Source: Deinococcus arcticus
GTDB lineage: Bacteria; Deinococcota; Deinococci; Deinococcales; Deinococcaceae
Direction: 5' to 3'
DNA: 64,000 nucleotides
NCBI RefSeq assembly: GCF_003028415.1
Contig: NZ_PYSV01000006.1
Span: 1-64,000, forward strand
The notes beneath the pieces were generated by a model that was not told where the DNA came from, did not search any database, and saw only the letters and a list, made by a program, of their open reading frames with translations. Positions 38,029-47,166 of the stretch are shown in pieces. Both the position numbers and the translations under genes were made by a program. Numbering within the stretch: the stretch's first letter is position 1; each line of letters starts with the position of its first letter.

Positions 38029-38340
38029 TTACAGCGGGCAGACATACAGCTGGCCCGCCTCCACCTCGGTGCGGTACACACGCACCGGCTTGACGGCGGG
38101 CAGCGCGCGGGGCTTGCCGGTGGCCAGTTCAAACCTGGCGCCGTGCTTCTCGCAGGTGATGCGCCCAGCACTCACCTCGCCGCCCAGCAGCGGGTAATCC
38201 TTGTGCGTGCAGTTGTTGCGCAGGGCGTAGAACTGCCCTTCAAATTGCACCACCACCACACTCACGCCTTCCACGCTCACCTGGGTCTGCCCGCCCTCGG
38301 GCAGCGCCTCGACCGGTCCCACCAGCACACGCTCGCTCAT
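38029..38340 (-). CDS. Rieske-type [2Fe-2S] ferredoxin
   Basis: A 103-residue single-domain Rieske protein: CTHKDYPL (CxH) and CEKHGARF (CxxH) 15 residues apart supply the two Cys and two His ligands. Such proteins carry electrons for oxygenases or nitrite reductases; no oxygenase gene is adjacent. It is soluble, without a signal peptide. TACACT (38349-38354) ends 8 bases before the ATG. Confidence 0.93.
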   Translation of the reverse strand: MSERVLVGPVEALPEGGQTQVSVEGVSVVVVQFEGQFYALRNNCTHKDYPLLGGEVSAGRITCEKHGARFELATGKPRALPAVKPVRVYRTEVEAGQLYVCPL

Positions 38341-38444
38341 GGTGGCCGAGTGTAGAGCATGGGGCGCCCGGCGGCCCCGCCCCCCAGATCCCGGCGAAGC
38401 GAGCGCGCCGCTCTGGAGCGGCCAACAGCGGCCCCGCACCTGCC

Positions 38445-39281
38445 CTAGACGCCGCAGCCGCTTTCCAGCGGGGTCTGACGCACCCCGGCCGGGGTCCACT
38501 CCAGCACGCTCACGCCGGCGCCCTCGTAGTAGGCGCCGAACACGGCCAGTTCCATCCGGCCGTCGCCGTTCAGGTCGGCCACCCCGGCCAGGCGGTACAG
38601 GGTGGCCATGGGCATGGGGGCGTCGCTGCCCGGGTCCCAGGACTTCAGGGGCGCCACGTGTTCGCCCAGCACCGTGGTCACGGCCCGCCCGGCCACCACC
38701 TGCCGCAGCAGCAGCAGGCTGTAATCGCCGCTCTGACCTACAGGCGGGGGGAAATGGCCACTGCGCTCGCGGAAGCGGCTGGCTTCTATCAGCACCTCCT
38801 GGGTGCCGTTGCCGTCCAGATCCGCCCGGACCAGCCGGGTCAGGCGCACCACCGGCGCCTGGAGGCCCCGGCGCACCAGTTCAGCGCGCACCAGCGCCGC
38901 ATAGGTGGCGTTGGTGGTGGGCAGCAGCGTGACCGGGCGCGGCTGGGGTCGTCCGCCACCCCCCACAAACAGGGCGCCGCCCGGCAGCGCGGGAGCAGGC
39001 GAAACGGGCACGGTCAGCGTCTGCTCGCAGGGTACGTCCAGGGGGCGCACCCCGGCGCCGCGCACCGCCTGTGGGCGGGCACCCAGGCTCAGGCGGGTGT
39101 AGCTGGCCCCCGCCGCCACCTGGGCCCGGGCCGGGGCCGGGCCCACCCAGTTGCGCCCGGTCCAGGCGCCCAGCAGGTAGGGCGCGGCCTCGCCGGGCAG
39201 GGTGGCCAGCACCGGCGTGACCGTCGGCACCGGGGCGGCGGCCGCAAGACCGCACAGCAGCAGAGGCAGCAGGGAGCGCAT
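38445..39281 (-). CDS. Exported protein with FG-GAP/EF-hand-like DxNGDG motifs
   Basis: A 278-residue secreted protein with signal peptide [20 protein letters not shown]. Two segments, [16 protein letters not shown] and [16 protein letters not shown], have the calcium-binding D-x-[DN]-G-[DN]-G pattern seen in integrin-like FG-GAP repeats. The rest is not recognised. TAAGCT (39289-39294) ends 7 bases before the ATG. Probably cell-surface or periplasmic. Confidence 0.78.
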   Translation of the reverse strand: MRSLLPLLLCGLAAAAPVPTVTPVLATLPGEAAPYLLGAWTGRNWVGPAPARAQVAAGASYTRLSLGARPQAVRGAGVRPLDVPCEQTLTVPVSPAPALPGGALFVGGGGRPQPRPVTLLPTTNATYAALVRAELVRRGLQAPVVRLTRLVRADLDGNGTQEVLIEASRFRERSGHFPPPVGQSGDYSLLLLRQVVAGRAVTTVLGEHVAPLKSWDPGSDAPMPMATLYRLAGVADLNGDGRMELAVFGAYYEGAGVSVLEWTPAGVRQTPLESGCGV

Positions 39282-39291
39282 GGGTCCGAGC

Positions 39292-40164
39292 TTACGCCAG
39301 AACCCGGGCCTCATTCACGGTCAGGCGGTTGCCCCAGGGGTCCTCCAGGTTCAGGGAGCCGCCATCCGGGTGTGCGTTGACCAGGGCGTCAGGCAGGACG
39401 TCCAGGCGAGCCCGCAGCGAGGCGAGGTCTGGGGCCAGCACCGTCACCCCCGCCAGCCCAGCGGCCGGCGTCTGGGGGCGCCCCTGCCCCGCCGTGTGCC
39501 ACTCGTTGAGCCCGAAGTGGTGGTGGTAGCCGCCCCAGGAGAGAAAGGCGGCGCCCGGCAGGCGCGCCACCACGTCCAGCCCCAGTGCCTGCGCGTACCA
39601 GCGCGCGGCTTCTGCGGCGCTGCCCACTTTCAGGTGCACGTGGCCAACCACAGCGCTGCCCGGCGCCGCTGTCACGGTGGCGCGGCCCAGGGTGCGCGCG
39701 TCCAGGCCAGCGGCACCCAGCACGGCCGCCGTGTCCACTGCGCGGGTGTCCATCTGCACCTGACCGCCGGACCATTGCCAGTCCTGGCGCGGTCGGTCGG
39801 CATACACCTCAATGCCGTTGCCCTCGGGGTCGTTCAGGTAAAACGCCTCGCTGACCAGATGATCCCCGCTGCCCAGGCGCACCCCCAGGCGCGCGGCGTG
39901 CGCCAGCCAGCGGCCCAGGGCAGCGCGGCTGGGCAGCAGAAAGGCTGTGTGGAACAGCCCCGGGCGGGTGTGCGGGGCCAGGGGCAGATCGGGCGCCGCC
40001 TCCAGCAGCAGCAGCGGCGTACCCTGGGCCGACAGCTGCGTCTGGGTGCCCGAGAGCGCGGTGGCCTGCAGCCCCAGCAGCCCGGCATAGAAGCGGGCCA
40101 CACCGGGCAGATCGCGCACGCGCAGATGAACCGGGCCAAGCGAAGGATAGGCAGCAGGAGACAT
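39292..40164 (-). CDS. VOC family protein, catechol-2,3-dioxygenase (CatE) type
   Basis: A 290-residue protein of two vicinal-oxygen-chelate modules: [20 protein letters not shown] at the start and [20 protein letters not shown] in the second half. Metal ligands would be H in the HLKV strand, H in the [11 protein letters not shown] segment and E in [14 protein letters not shown] / DPWGNRLTV. Family members cleave catechols or bind quinones. A TTGAAAAATCAA near-palindrome (40188-40199) overlaps the promoter region, a possible regulator site. Confidence 0.88.
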   Translation of the reverse strand: MSPAAYPSLGPVHLRVRDLPGVARFYAGLLGLQATALSGTQTQLSAQGTPLLLLEAAPDLPLAPHTRPGLFHTAFLLPSRAALGRWLAHAARLGVRLGSGDHLVSEAFYLNDPEGNGIEVYADRPRQDWQWSGGQVQMDTRAVDTAAVLGAAGLDARTLGRATVTAAPGSAVVGHVHLKVGSAAEAARWYAQALGLDVVARLPGAAFLSWGGYHHHFGLNEWHTAGQGRPQTPAAGLAGVTVLAPDLASLRARLDVLPDALVNAHPDGGSLNLEDPWGNRLTVNEARVLA

Positions 40165-40516
40165 GGCCTCAGTTTGCTCTTTTTACTTTGAAAAATCAAG
40201 CAGTTTGCATTTCACACTTCTCCCAAAGCGGAATGTCCTCTAAGGCCATGAGGTGTTGACTCATCTGAACCCCTTACTCACAGGAGGTTCAAGCGGCTGG
40301 GTCAAGGCTGCTGGCGGCCCTGCACGAGGTGTTGCAGCTGCTCCTGCTCCTGGACGCGCTGCTGGAGGCTGGGCGGCTGGCCCCATTGCTGCTGGCCCTG
40401 TGCTGGCCGCAGGCCAGGGCACGGCGGCTGACATGAACTCAGGCGTGCCCCTTTGGTTCAGCTGGCCTGCAGCGCGCGGTCCCTACTTGCTGTTGCTCGG
40501 GCTGGATGGGCCGCGC
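40165..40516. other. Intergenic region with a palindromic operator candidate and a possible broken small gene
   Basis: TTGAAAAATCAA at 40188-40199 is upstream of the VOC gene. A 50-codon plus-strand frame at 40287-40436 (VQAAGSRLLAALHEVLQLLL...) is strongly helical and directly behind CAGGAGG, but has no ATG, GTG or TTG at the right distance; the only GTG is at 40329. It may be a remnant or use an unusual start. Nothing else is seen. Confidence 0.35.
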
Positions 40517-41578
40517 CTACCGCCCGGCCAGGGGCCCGGTCAGGATGCGGCGGGCCAGCAGGTAGCGCGGGCCCCAGTAGCGGTCGGCGCGCAGGGTATC
40601 CACCGTCACGCGGCCCTGGTAGCTGTTGGCGCTCACGAACTGGTCCTCGCCCAGATAGATGCCCACATGGGTCACCCGGCCCCGGCCCTCGGTGTCAAAA
40701 AACACAAGGTCGCCGGGCTGCAGGTCGCCCTGGTCCACCGCTTGCCCGGCCCGCGCCTGATCGGCGCTGGTGCGCGGCAGGCTCAGACCCAGCGGCGTGA
40801 AGACCTGCAGCACGAGGCCGCTGCAATCGGTGCCGCGCGGCGTGGTGCCGCCGTACACATAAGGGGTGTCCAGCAGCGCCAGCGCAGCCTGGCGCCAGTC
40901 GGTGTCGGGCACGGCACTCCGCACAGGGATGGCTGAGGCAGGCGCCTGCCCCGTGGGCCGCCCCGGCTGCGGCATGGGGGCCCCGGGCTGCACCTGAGGC
41001 GCGCTGGGCGTGGGTCCTCCGGGCACAAAGGGCGAACCCTGAACGCCGGTTCCGGCTGGCGACGCGGCGGGTGCCGGCGACGCGACGGGCACCGCGCCGG
41101 CCACCGGTGAGGCCGGTGCCTGCGCACCCGCCGGCAGGGCCAGCACCTGCCCCGCGCGCAGCACCGCGCCCACCGGCAGACGGTTGGCGGCCAGCAGGGC
41201 GTCCACCGTGACGCCGTAGCGCCGGGCCAGGGCATACAGAGTCTCGCCTGCCTGCACCGTATGGAACAGGGCGGGCGCCGCCGCCGGGAGGCTCTGGGCC
41301 TGCACCACCGGGCCGGCCGAAGCCCCCGGCATTGTCCGGAGAGTCAGCACCTGGCCCACCTTCAGGGTTGGGGCGCCCAGGCCGTTCAGGGCCAGCAGGG
41401 CTTCCACGCTCAGGCCCGCGCGGCGGGCCAGGCTGTACGCGGTATCACCGGCCTGCACTGTCACGCTGACAGCCGCGCGCAGATCCGCCGGGGCGCTCTG
41501 GGCACTGGCCGCGCCAAGCAGCAGCGCACTGGCCAGCAGCACGGAGCGAGCAGAAGCACAGAAAAGGGCATGGGTCAC
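40517..41578 (-). CDS. Secreted LysM-LysM-NlpC/P60 peptidoglycan hydrolase
   Basis: A 353-residue cell-wall enzyme. A signal peptide (VTHALFCASARSVLLASALL..., read with a GTG start at 41578) is followed by two LysM modules (VQAGDTAYSLARRAGLSVEA, VQAGETLYALARRYGVTVDA), a Pro/Ala/Gly linker of about 90 residues and an NlpC/P60 domain with catalytic Cys in GTDCSGLVLQ, His in VTHVGIYLG and a third polar residue downstream. It cleaves peptide stems. An upstream in-frame ATG would give a poorer signal peptide. Confidence 0.92.
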   Translation of the reverse strand: MTHALFCASARSVLLASALLLGAASAQSAPADLRAAVSVTVQAGDTAYSLARRAGLSVEALLALNGLGAPTLKVGQVLTLRTMPGASAGPVVQAQSLPAAAPALFHTVQAGETLYALARRYGVTVDALLAANRLPVGAVLRAGQVLALPAGAQAPASPVAGAVPVASPAPAASPAGTGVQGSPFVPGGPTPSAPQVQPGAPMPQPGRPTGQAPASAIPVRSAVPDTDWRQAALALLDTPYVYGGTTPRGTDCSGLVLQVFTPLGLSLPRTSADQARAGQAVDQGDLQPGDLVFFDTEGRGRVTHVGIYLGEDQFVSANSYQGRVTVDTLRADRYWGPRYLLARRILTGPLAGR

Positions 41579-41873
41579 GGGTTCACTCGGCAGGGGGCAA
41601 GACGGCAGAAACCGCCATGAGGACAGCGTGAAGAAATCACCAGAGGTTGACCCGCGCACCGTAACACGGGGGCCAGGGGCCTGCCAAGTCTTTGCCCCCA
41701 GCAGGGGCGCTGCGGCACGGCCAGCGCGGTGACGAGGGCCTGGGTGGGGGGCAGCGACCTGAGGAATCCTGACTGAGGGCAGGCTGAGGCCACGTGCAGG
41801 CGCAGATGGCCCCTGTCCCGCCGGGTGGAACCCAGCTCACAGCCGGGGCTGAGAGCGGGCGTATGGTGGGCGC

Positions 41874-41951
41874 GTGACGCGCACGGCACCCTCCCCCCAG
41901 GTCTCTCCCGCTGGCCCGCAGGCCGACCCCACCGCCCCGAGTTCCTCATGA
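41874..41951 (+). CDS. Putative leaderless upstream ORF of the MFS gene (25 codons)
   Basis: A TATGGT -10-like box (41862-41867) ends 6 bases before a GTG at 41874. The 25-codon frame (VTRTAPSPQVSPAGPQADPT...) stops with TGA at 41949-41951, overlapping the ATG of the MFS gene as ATGA. The main gene has no Shine-Dalgarno, so coupling is plausible. The peptide itself shows no domain. Confidence 0.45.
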   Translation: MTRTAPSPQVSPAGPQADPTAPSSS

Positions 41952-43231
41952 CTGCCGGCCTGAGCGCCTGGCGCCAGCGCACGTTCTCGGCCCTGCGCCA
42001 CCCGGACTACCGGCGCTACTGGTTCTCTCAGCTGCTCTCGCTGGTGGGGTCGTGGATGCAGGCCACAGCCCAGCAGTACCTGGTGCTGGAACTGTCGGGG
42101 GGCTCCAGTGCGGCGCTGGGCTGGGTAACGGTGGCGCAGTTCACGCCCAGCCTGCTGCTATCGCTGTTCGCGGGGGCGGTGATTGACCGGGTGCCCCGGC
42201 GACAGGTGCTGCTGGCCACCCAGATCACCCTGCTGCTGACCGCGCTGGCCCTGGCCGTCACCACTCACCTGAACGTGGTGAGCCTGCCGCTGGTGATGGC
42301 CATCGCCTTTGTGGGGGGCGTGGCCAACGCCTTTGACATGCCCGCGCGTCAGAGCATGGTCGTGGACTTCGTGCCGCGCAGCGACGTGTCCAATGCGGTG
42401 GCCCTGAACAGCCTGTCATTTAACGTGAGCCGCACCGTGGGTCAGGCCCTCTTCGGGGTGGTGGCGGCCGTGGGGGTCACGCTGCTGGCCGGGGGCAACA
42501 GCGAGAACGTGGCCCGGCTGGCCCTGCCCTTCTATCTGAATGTGGCCTCCTTTTTCGTGGTGCTGTACGTACTGGCCACCCTCCCCTTTCCAGAGCGCGA
42601 ACAGGCCCGGCCCGCCAGCATGCTGGCCGACATTGGCGAGGGCCTGCGCTACGTGCGTGCCACGCCCACCGTGCGCAACGTGATGCTGCTGGTGGGGGCA
42701 CTCAGCCTGACCATCATCAATTTCAACGTGATCATTCCGTATTACGCCCGCGTGGTGTTTGGCGCCCGCGAAGCCACCTTCGGGGCGCTGTCGGCGGCCT
42801 TTGGGATTGGGGCCATGGCGGGAGCGCTGTGGCAGGCCAGCAAGCCCAACCCGCTGCGCAACCTGCGCGTAGGGGCCCTGTTGCTGCTGGGCAGCGCGGC
42901 CCTGCTGGCACTGACTCCGGGGCCCACACTGGCTTTTCCGGTGCTGGCCGCCTGCGGCTTTGGCATGCTGAGCCTGCTGGTCAGCGCCAACAGCACAGTG
43001 CAGCTGACCATCCCCGACGCCCTGCGCGGCCGGGTGATGAGCCTGTATTCCTTTGTACTGGTGGGCATGGGCCCGCCCGGCGCCCTGATTGCCAGCACCC
43101 TGATCAGCCGTGACTGGGTGCTGGGGCCGCGCTGGGGCCTGCTGGCGCTGGTGGCCCTGGGCGGCGCGGCCCTGCTGCTGCTGTGGACCCGCCTGCCGCG
43201 CACGCTGCCAACGGCCACGCCAAAACTCTGA
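41948..43231 (+). CDS. Major facilitator superfamily exporter (EntS-like)
   Basis: A 427-residue transporter with 12 predicted membrane helices. The start FSALRHPDYRRYWFSQLLSL, the loop IDRVPRRQVL and FDMPARQSMVVDFVPR are typical of the EntS / transmembrane secretion effector group, which export siderophores, drugs or other small molecules. The substrate is unknown. The ATG at 41948 lacks a ribosome site and lies in the ATGA overlap with an upstream frame. Confidence 0.9.
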   Translation: MTAGLSAWRQRTFSALRHPDYRRYWFSQLLSLVGSWMQATAQQYLVLELSGGSSAALGWVTVAQFTPSLLLSLFAGAVIDRVPRRQVLLATQITLLLTALALAVTTHLNVVSLPLVMAIAFVGGVANAFDMPARQSMVVDFVPRSDVSNAVALNSLSFNVSRTVGQALFGVVAAVGVTLLAGGNSENVARLALPFYLNVASFFVVLYVLATLPFPEREQARPASMLADIGEGLRYVRATPTVRNVMLLVGALSLTIINFNVIIPYYARVVFGAREATFGALSAAFGIGAMAGALWQASKPNPLRNLRVGALLLLGSAALLALTPGPTLAFPVLAACGFGMLSLLVSANSTVQLTIPDALRGRVMSLYSFVLVGMGPPGALIASTLISRDWVLGPRWGLLALVALGGAALLLLWTRLPRTLPTATPKL

Positions 43232-43278
43232 ACTCCGTGTAAGGAACGTGTCTGGGGGCGCCCTGGTATCCTGCGGCC

Positions 43279-43440
43279 ATGGCTTCAGACCGCAATCCTG
43301 ACCAATCGCACGCGCGCATGACCTGGGCGCTGATCGTGATTGCCCTGGGCGCGATCATCGGGATTGGCACCACCGCCGCGCTGCTGGCCCGCAAGGACCG
43401 CCCCCTGCCCGACGACCCTGACGCGCCGCTGTTTATTTAG
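43279..43440 (+). CDS. 53-residue single-helix membrane protein
   Basis: MASDRNPDQSHARMTWALIV begins a short polar N-terminus, followed by one membrane helix (WALIVIALGAIIGIGTTAAL), a basic RKDR and an acidic tail (PDDPDAPLFI). TATCCT (43267-43272) ends 6 bases before the ATG, a clean leaderless layout, and a hairpin follows the stop. Function unknown; it may be co-localised with the preceding exporter. Confidence 0.72.
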   Translation: MASDRNPDQSHARMTWALIVIALGAIIGIGTTAALLARKDRPLPDDPDAPLFI

Positions 43441-43453
43441 CCGTCGCCGCGCT

Positions 43454-43487
43454 AACCGTCACCCCACTGCGCGCCGGGGTGACGGTT
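43454..43487 (+). terminator. Terminator-like hairpin after the 53-residue gene
   Basis: AACCGTCACCCC and GGGGTGACGGTT pair over 12 bp with a 10-base loop; only a weak T-tract follows (GGCTTAT). Confidence 0.65.
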
Positions 43488-43630
43488 GGCTTATGGAGTG
43501 AGGGTCGGGGTAAGGCGCGCAGGCACGGCCAGCAGCGCCGCACCTGGGCCAATCAGACGGACCGCCGCCTGTTGCACCAATGAACCCGAACAGAACCCGC
43601 TGATCAACGCCACGCCGGGAGGTCATGGAC

Positions 43631-43800
43631 CGGTTTCACGTCTGTTGAGCAAGCAAGGACCAGAATGTTGTCTGGAACGCTGAGTTCGCAGACCTCCTCC
43701 TGGCTCCTGCGGCGCAGCTCTGTGAGTCCCCCACAAGGAGGGAGGGGCAAACACACCGTTTTGATTGCCCCAGGTCGTCTGGGACTCCGAAACTGTCCGC
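43631..43800 (+). repeat. Intergenic repeat, copy A
   Basis: This segment aligns base for base, at roughly 70% by eye, with 43915-44088. Shared blocks include CTGTTGAG, GTTGTC..GAACGC, TGCGGCGCA.CTCTG.GAGTCCCC, CAAGG and AAACTGTCCG. No protein-like frame survives in either. Confidence 0.65.
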
Positions 43801-43914
43801 ACACCTGGAAGTGCGTTTTTCTCTTTCTCGCGCTGCTGCGCCGCAATGCCCGTCCACTCAGATAAACCGCTTTTGCCAGCGATTCCATCGGAGTCCGTCT
43901 CATCAATGGTCCGG

Positions 43915-44088
43915 ACAGTTTTCAAGACTGTTGAGGCGGCGGGTGCGAAAAGGTTGTCCAGAACGCCAGGCCCGCCGACCCCCCTCCCAGCCTCTGCGGC
44001 GCAACTCTGCGAGTCCCCTGCAAGGGGAAAGGGGTAAAAGCATCGTGTTCATCGCCTCTCGCCGCTTTGGATGCTGAAACTGTCCGAC
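43915..44088 (+). repeat. Intergenic repeat, copy B
   Basis: Direct, diverged copy of 43631-43800 (same blocks, same order). The GC-rich middle (GAGTCCCCTGCAAGGGGAAA) and the AGGGGTAAAAG block also occur near 16280-16300, placing both in the same family as the repeat beside dnaJ. Confidence 0.65.
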
Positions 44089-44273
44089 CCATTGCTCATC
44101 CGAGTTCCGAACAATGCTGTACCCCATGACGGAATGTTTCCGACCAGAGGGAATCGCAGCGCTGCGGAGCAGAGCAGGAAGGGAGATGGATGTCCGGGCA
44201 TTGGACCGCCCCCAGCCGAAGGTGGGACCATCCCCCTTCTTCCCGGATGTTCCGGGCATAGACGGAGTCCGTC
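44089..44273 (-). repeat. Palindromic repeat, inverted copy of the 50.4-kb element
   Basis: Read on the minus strand this segment gives GGACTCCGTCTATGCCCGGA, then ACATCCGGGAA, then CTGGTCGGAAACATTCCGTC and TTGTTCGGAAC, matching the order and spelling of 50372-50510 (GGATTCCGTCC, ACATCCGGGAA, CTGGTCGGAAAAATTCCGTA, TTTTTCGGAAC). It ends one base before the transporter stop codon. Confidence 0.65.
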
Positions 44274-46019
44274 TCAGAACGGCCAGACGCGGGGAATCAC
44301 CAGCAGGGCCACCACGAACGTCACCGCCGTTAAGCCTGCGCCCACCCGTACAAAATCGGCAAAGGTGTAGCGCCCTGGGCCGTAGACCAGCATGCACGAG
44401 GGCTCCAGCGGCGTGATAAACGAGTTGCTGGCCGCCACGGTGATGCCAATGATGAAGGGGCGAGGGTCATAGCCCAGTGCCCCCGCCGTGCCAATGGCCA
44501 GCGGCAGCATCACCAGGGCCGCCGCCTGATTGCTCATGGGCTGGGTGAGGGCCACCGTGACCACAAACAGCGCCGCCAGCAGGCCGTAGGGCCCCAGCGG
44601 TTCCAGCACCCCGGACAGGGCGCCGGTAAGCACCCGCGCCGCGCCGCTGCTTTCAAAGGCGCTCCCAAAGGCCAGCATGCAGGCCACCAGCACGATCACC
44701 GGCCACTCCACCGCGCCGTACGCCTCTTCGGGGGTGAGCAGGCGAAGGGCCAGGCTGAGGGCCACAGCCACCACCACCGCCACGGCCAGCGGTACCACCC
44801 CCAGGCCACCCAGCACCACGGCGCCGCCAAACAGCAGCAGGGCCAGCGGGGCGCGGCGCAGATCGCGGGCGTGCTCGGTCACGTCGCCCAGGACCGCCAG
44901 ATGATCGCCCAGGGCGCCCAGCCGCTCGGGGCTGCCCTGCACCAGCAGCACGTCGCCCACCTGTACCCGCAGGCCCGCCAGGCGTTCGGTGGTGCGTGCG
45001 CGGCGGTGCAGCGCCAGCACCGACACCCCGTAGCGCTCGCGGAAGCGTGACTCTTTGAGGGTGCGGCCCAGCAACCCCGAGCCCGGCATGACCACCGCCT
45101 CCAGCAGCCGCACGCCCCCGGGGTCGGCAGCCTGCAGCTTCTGCTCGCTCTTGCTGACCACACCCAGGGTGCTTTTGCCCGCCAGAATGCGCTCGGTGTG
45201 CCCCTCCACGGTCAGGGTGTCGCCCTCCTCTATGCGGAAGTCCGGGCCCGGCGCATACCGGGTGTCCTGGCCCCGGCGCGCGGCCACCACCGTGAGGCCG
45301 TGGTCGCGGCCCAGGCCAGATTCCCGCAGGGTCTGGCCGGCCAGCGCGCTGCCGGGCACCACCGTCAGGTCGGCCAGATAGGCGCGCAGGCGGTCTTCCA
45401 GAGCCAGGTCACGCACCGGCAGCAACCGGGGCGCCACGAAAAACAGGTACAGCAACCCCACCACAGCCACCGGCACGCCCACCCAGGCCAGTTCGAAAAA
45501 CCCCAGTGGCTTCTGCCCGGTGGCTGGCAGCGCCCCCGACACCACGAGGTTGGTGCTCGTGCCAATCACCGTGATGGTGCCGCCCAGAATGCTGGCGTAA
45601 GCCAGCGGCATCAGGGCGCGACTGGCTGGAATGCCGGCCCGGCGGGCCACCCCGGACACCACCGGCAGAAACACGGCGGTGGTGGCGGTGTTGCTGGTGA
45701 AGGCGCTGACCCCGGCCACCGTGCCCAGCAGCGCGCGCAGGGTGCCAGCCGCGTTGCGCGAGCGCCGCACCAGCGCCGCCCCGATCCATTCGATCACGCC
45801 GGCGCGCAGCAGCACCCGCGTCAGGATGAACAGCGAGGCCAGGGTGAGCACCGTGTCGCTGCCAAAGCCGGCAAAGGCGGCCTTGGGCGTGACCAGCCCC
45901 AGCACCAGCAGCGCCGAGAGCAGCCCCAGGGCCGTGACATCCACCGGCAGCCACTCGGTGGCAAACAGCACCAGGGCCACCACGAACAGCCCCAGAATCA
46001 GCGTGACAGGTTCCAGCAT
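44274..46019 (-). CDS. SLC13/ArsB-type transporter with two TrkA-C (RCK_C) domains
   Basis: A 581-residue permease of the DASS/SLC13 group: membrane half (helices to about residue 195 with SAFTSNTATTAVFLPV and GGTITVIGTSTNLVVSG), two central cytosolic TrkA-C modules (residues about 205-290 and 295-380), and a second membrane half with TQPMSNQAAALVMLPLAIG. Related proteins import dicarboxylates, sulfate or citrate with Na+. RCK_C modules suggest ligand gating. Stands alone on the minus strand. Confidence 0.9.
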   Translation of the reverse strand: MLEPVTLILGLFVVALVLFATEWLPVDVTALGLLSALLVLGLVTPKAAFAGFGSDTVLTLASLFILTRVLLRAGVIEWIGAALVRRSRNAAGTLRALLGTVAGVSAFTSNTATTAVFLPVVSGVARRAGIPASRALMPLAYASILGGTITVIGTSTNLVVSGALPATGQKPLGFFELAWVGVPVAVVGLLYLFFVAPRLLPVRDLALEDRLRAYLADLTVVPGSALAGQTLRESGLGRDHGLTVVAARRGQDTRYAPGPDFRIEEGDTLTVEGHTERILAGKSTLGVVSKSEQKLQAADPGGVRLLEAVVMPGSGLLGRTLKESRFRERYGVSVLALHRRARTTERLAGLRVQVGDVLLVQGSPERLGALGDHLAVLGDVTEHARDLRRAPLALLLFGGAVVLGGLGVVPLAVAVVVAVALSLALRLLTPEEAYGAVEWPVIVLVACMLAFGSAFESSGAARVLTGALSGVLEPLGPYGLLAALFVVTVALTQPMSNQAAALVMLPLAIGTAGALGYDPRPFIIGITVAASNSFITPLEPSCMLVYGPGRYTFADFVRVGAGLTAVTFVVALLVIPRVWPF

Positions 46020-46068
46020 CGCCCGGCACTATGCCCGCTGCGCACGGCCCGGCAAGTGAAGGCCAGAT

Positions 46069-47166
46069 TTACCCGGCCTTGGGAGCAGCCCCCGCCGCGA
46101 GGTGCTCCAGCGCGGCTCTCAGCACGGCCACGGCGCGGTCGTACTCGGCCAGGTCCAGGTGCTCGTTCGGGGTGTGGTCCAGGGCGCTGTCACCCGGGCC
46201 ATACGCCAGGGTGGGCACCGGCCAGTGCGGGGCCACCACGTTCATGTCGCTGGTGCCGGTCTTGACCTTGAACACGGGTGTGCCGCCCTGCGCGCGAATG
46301 CCCACCCGCAGGGCGCGGGTCAGGGCGTTGTCCCGGGGGTGGCGCACCGCGTGTTCATGGCCCACGAAGGTCAGGGACACGGTGTTCAGGTCAGCCAGTG
46401 CCGCCCGGATGGCCGCTTCCGCCGCCTCAGGCGACACCGCAGGCGGCAGCCGCAGCCCAAAGGTGCCCGAGGCGCGCTGGGTCAGGCCGTCAGTGCCCGC
46501 CTGCAGGTCCTGCACAGTGGCCTGCACACCGCCGAACACGGCTCCGGGCTCGCCCGCCTGCGCCGCCCAGGCCCGCACCCGGAACCACGCCTCGGTCAAA
46601 TCGTCGCCGGCACTCTGGCCCTCGCCCGCCGTGTGAAAGTTGTGGCACTCGGCCTGGGCCCTGAGCACCAGCCGCCCCTTGTAACCCAGGGTCAGCCCTT
46701 CCCAGCCGCTGGGCTCGCCAATCAGCACGGCGTCCGGCTGCCACGTGCGCGCGGCGTGGTGGGCGCCCCGGCTGCTGGGGGCCTCCTCCTCGGTGGCGCC
46801 GATCACCACGAAACGCGCGGCGGCCAGCGCCGTGTCCGGCAGGGCCGCTACCGCCGCCATGAAGGCGCACAGGGGGCCCTTGGCGTCCACGGCGCCGCGC
46901 CCGTACAGCACGCCACCTTCCTCTCGCACTGGAATGTCGCCCGGCACCGTGTCCATGTGGCCCAGCAGCACCACGGTCAGGGGCCCGTGGCCGCGCACCC
47001 CCACGGCGTTGCCCGCCCCGTCAATCTGGGCCTGAAAGCCGCGCGCTGCCATCCAGCCCTGCAGGTACGCGGCCACCGCCGCCTCCTGGCCCGACACCGA
47101 CGGAATGGCCACGGCCCCGCGCAGCAACTCGCGCGCCGCCTCTGGCCCTCCCCCCTCAGTCCACAT
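46069..47166 (-). CDS. lysK: [LysW]-lysine/ornithine hydrolase (M20 family)
   Basis: A 365-residue metallo-amidase that releases lysine from the carrier protein LysW in the alpha-aminoadipate route used by Thermus and Deinococcus. It has [25 protein letters not shown], the catalytic Glu in [15 protein letters not shown], the [17 protein letters not shown] segment and terminal His in [10 protein letters not shown], characteristic of LysK rather than generic ArgE. The other lysW-pathway genes are not in the window. Its ATG overlaps the preceding gene by 11 bp. Confidence 0.9.
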   Translation of the reverse strand: MWTEGGGPEAARELLRGAVAIPSVSGQEAAVAAYLQGWMAARGFQAQIDGAGNAVGVRGHGPLTVVLLGHMDTVPGDIPVREEGGVLYGRGAVDAKGPLCAFMAAVAALPDTALAAARFVVIGATEEEAPSSRGAHHAARTWQPDAVLIGEPSGWEGLTLGYKGRLVLRAQAECHNFHTAGEGQSAGDDLTEAWFRVRAWAAQAGEPGAVFGGVQATVQDLQAGTDGLTQRASGTFGLRLPPAVSPEAAEAAIRAALADLNTVSLTFVGHEHAVRHPRDNALTRALRVGIRAQGGTPVFKVKTGTSDMNVVAPHWPVPTLAYGPGDSALDHTPNEHLDLAEYDRAVAVLRAALEHLAAGAAPKAG

